Origin: Planctomycetaceae bacterium
Lineage (GTDB): Bacteria > Planctomycetota > Planctomycetia > Pirellulales > Thermoguttaceae
Assembly: GCA_031256755.1 (NCBI GenBank)
Contig: JAIRPZ010000325.1
Coordinates: 1 to 7,103 of the forward strand
Length of the DNA stretch: 7,103 nt
Direction of reading: 5' to 3'
A model generated the notes under the pieces. That model ran no database searches, was not told where the DNA came from, and worked only from the letters and a program-made list of their open reading frames with translations. This document shows positions 5,898 through 7,103 of the stretch, one piece after another. Within the stretch, counting starts at the first letter, position 1. Every line of letters begins with the position of its first letter. The position numbers and the translations under genes are program-made.

Positions 5898-6972
5898 TAA
5901 GAACAGCGGTTTGAGCCAGTTTCCGTGCGGTTGAGTTCATCGGCAGTTGCTGCAATTCCTCTGCCGTCACCCATCGGGTTTCATACAACGGCGAACCGGA
6001 TTTTCCCGCATCTAATCCTTCACAGAAAAATAGCGTAATTCGATATTTTGTTACAGAATGTTTACAGGAAGCGATCAGTCGTCCCGGCAGAATTTTTCTG
6101 CCGGTCATTTCCGCAATCTTTTTTTGTAACGTTAAATCATGCGGCAGTTCCAGCGGCAGACGGACACCGGCTTCGGTGCGGGGAAAATCCCACAGTCCTG
6201 CCCAGCGGACTCCTTCGGGATAACGAATCAGCAGCACCTTTTTCTTTTTTCGGATTAAAAAAGCGGCTTCAATCCGGTATTCTGTTGTTTCTTTCGGCGG
6301 TGCTTCGGGAATCAATTCCTGCAACCCTTGTTTTGCCGATTGGCAAAATGCCGCTGCCGGACATGCCGTACATTGCGGTTTTTTCGGTGTACAAATGATG
6401 CTGCCTAAATCCATCAATGCCTGATTGATTTTGCCGGAACCTGATGCCGGTAAAATGGCTTCGGCAAATTTCCAAAGATTTTCATTGGCTTTGCCGCGGC
6501 GGATGTCTCCGCGAAGGGCTAAAAGCCGGGCGTGCAGCCGGAGTGTGTTCGCTTCAAGAATCGGGAACCGCTGATCAAACGCTATCGACAACACCGCTCC
6601 TGCCGTGTAGCGTCCGATGCCGGGCAATTGCCGGACTGTCTGATAATCATCGGGAAAAACTCCGCCGTACTGTGCCGCAATGAACCGGGCGGCTTTGTGA
6701 AGCAGTGTACAGCGGCGATAATAACCCAGCCCTTCCCAAAGCCGGTTCACAGTGTCGGGTTCTGCTTCAGCAAGTGCCTGAATGGTCGGAAATGCCTTGA
6801 TGAATCGGTCAAAATAGCCCTGAACCGTTTGGACTGTAGTTTGTTGCAGCATAATTTCGCTGACCCAAACGTAATACGGGTCGGCAGCGTTCCGCCACGG
6901 CAGTTGGCGGGCATGGTCGGCATACCAAGCAAGCAGCCGGGAACGAAATGGTTCATATTGCTGCCGAATCAT
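5890..6972 (-). CDS. mutY: A/G-specific adenine DNA glycosylase MutY
   Basis: MutY removes adenine mispaired with 8-oxoguanine or guanine in base-excision repair. The 360-residue length is normal (E. coli 350). Residues 25-47 hold LPWR and WVSEIMLQQT with the general-acid Glu at 39. GLGYYRR lies at 81-87. The helix-hairpin-helix is LPGIGRYTAGAV (116-127). The iron-sulfur cluster ligands are C194, C201, C204 and C210 with the standard 6-2-5 spacing. The C-terminal NUDIX-like domain (about 232-345) recognises oxoG and contains RWAGLWDFP and KHSVTKYRITL. The position of the catalytic Asp (D138 of E. coli, in ILDGNV) is Glu here (ILEANT, E140), and FSH is replaced by VTK (307-309). The ATG at 6972 fits the expected N-terminus; no Shine-Dalgarno site is seen. 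The gene lies 11 nt upstream of the methyltransferase, so the two may be co-transcribed. Confidence 0.96.
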   Translation of the reverse strand: MIRQQYEPFRSRLLAWYADHARQLPWRNAADPYYVWVSEIMLQQTTVQTVQGYFDRFIKAFPTIQALAEAEPDTVNRLWEGLGYYRRCTLLHKAARFIAAQYGGVFPDDYQTVRQLPGIGRYTAGAVLSIAFDQRFPILEANTLRLHARLLALRGDIRRGKANENLWKFAEAILPASGSGKINQALMDLGSIICTPKKPQCTACPAAAFCQSAKQGLQELIPEAPPKETTEYRIEAAFLIRKKKKVLLIRYPEGVRWAGLWDFPRTEAGVRLPLELPHDLTLQKKIAEMTGRKILPGRLIASCKHSVTKYRITLFFCEGLDAGKSGSPLYETRWVTAEELQQLPMNSTARKLAQTAVLML

Positions 6973-7031
6973 TGGCGGGGCATCGGAAATTTCTTAATGC
7001 TCTGTGTTGTTATTTCTCTTTGCGTGCATTT

Positions 7032-7060
7032 ATTGTACTGTATTTCTGCAAAGCGGAAAA
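7032..7060 (-). promoter_or_regulatory. Weak candidate sigma-70-type promoter for mutY
   Basis: On the - strand TACAAT (7037-7032) matches five of six bases of the -10 consensus. It is preceded at 17 nt by TTTTCC (7060-7055), a poor -35. The -10 lies 59 nt before the mutY ATG. The region 6973-7103 is AT-richer than the genes and has no other gene or clear terminator. Confidence 0.25.
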
Positions 7061-7103
7061 GAGTAGCAGTATTAACACTTTCCTGTTAGACGGCAGACCG
7101 CAG

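Noticed and set aside
5879..5974. Longer start for the methyltransferase, adding 32 residues
   Set aside because: The extra residues lie inside the mutY coding sequence, show no domain similarity, and the GIY-YIG-like domain begins exactly at the ATG at 5878.
7018..7053. Inverted repeat CTTTGC...GCAAAG around the candidate mutY -10
   Set aside because: The arms are only 6 bp with a 24-nt spacer and cannot be told from chance; no operator family fits.
6532..7089. A 185-codon open frame on the + strand across the start of mutY
   Set aside because: It is antisense to a firmly identified MutY with all motifs, and its translation has no recognisable features.

Overview
The window holds three protein genes on about 7.1 kb. 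They are a large repeat-built surface protein on the + strand (1-3141), a single-chain Eco57I-type DNA methyltransferase / type IIG-like enzyme on the - strand (3176-5878), and mutY on the - strand (5890-6972). No RNA gene, CRISPR array, insertion sequence or transposase is visible.

The likely host is a planctomycete. The surface protein opens with a LEPR-type N-terminal motif and continues with a beta domain, SdrD-B-like repeats, a Pro-rich linker and GDxxGDG (FG-GAP/VCBS-like) repeats. That order matches what I remember of large uncharacterised planctomycetal surface proteins. MutY also carries the variant catalytic-loop sequence ILEAN, which I associate from memory with that phylum. Base composition is moderate rather than very GC-rich. 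None of this could be checked by a search here.

Layout: the surface protein gene is open to the left edge of the window and starts at base 1 if its TTG is real. It ends at 3141 and is followed by a rho-independent terminator whose 3' arm lies inside the end of the converging methyltransferase gene. The methyltransferase gene lies 11 nt downstream of mutY on the same strand. A consensus extended -10 box (TGCTATAAT) overlaps the mutY stop codon, so the methyltransferase may have its own nearly leaderless transcript as well as mutY read-through. The last 131 bp hold only a weak candidate mutY promoter.

Functionally, mutY is base-excision repair housekeeping. The methyltransferase is probably a defence gene: its N-terminus looks like a GIY-YIG-superfamily (T5orf172/MUG113-like) domain joined to a gamma-class adenine methyltransferase with a C-terminal specificity region. 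That fusion is the best candidate here for something not well described. The surface protein is structural or adhesive, and nothing in the sequence links it to the other two genes.
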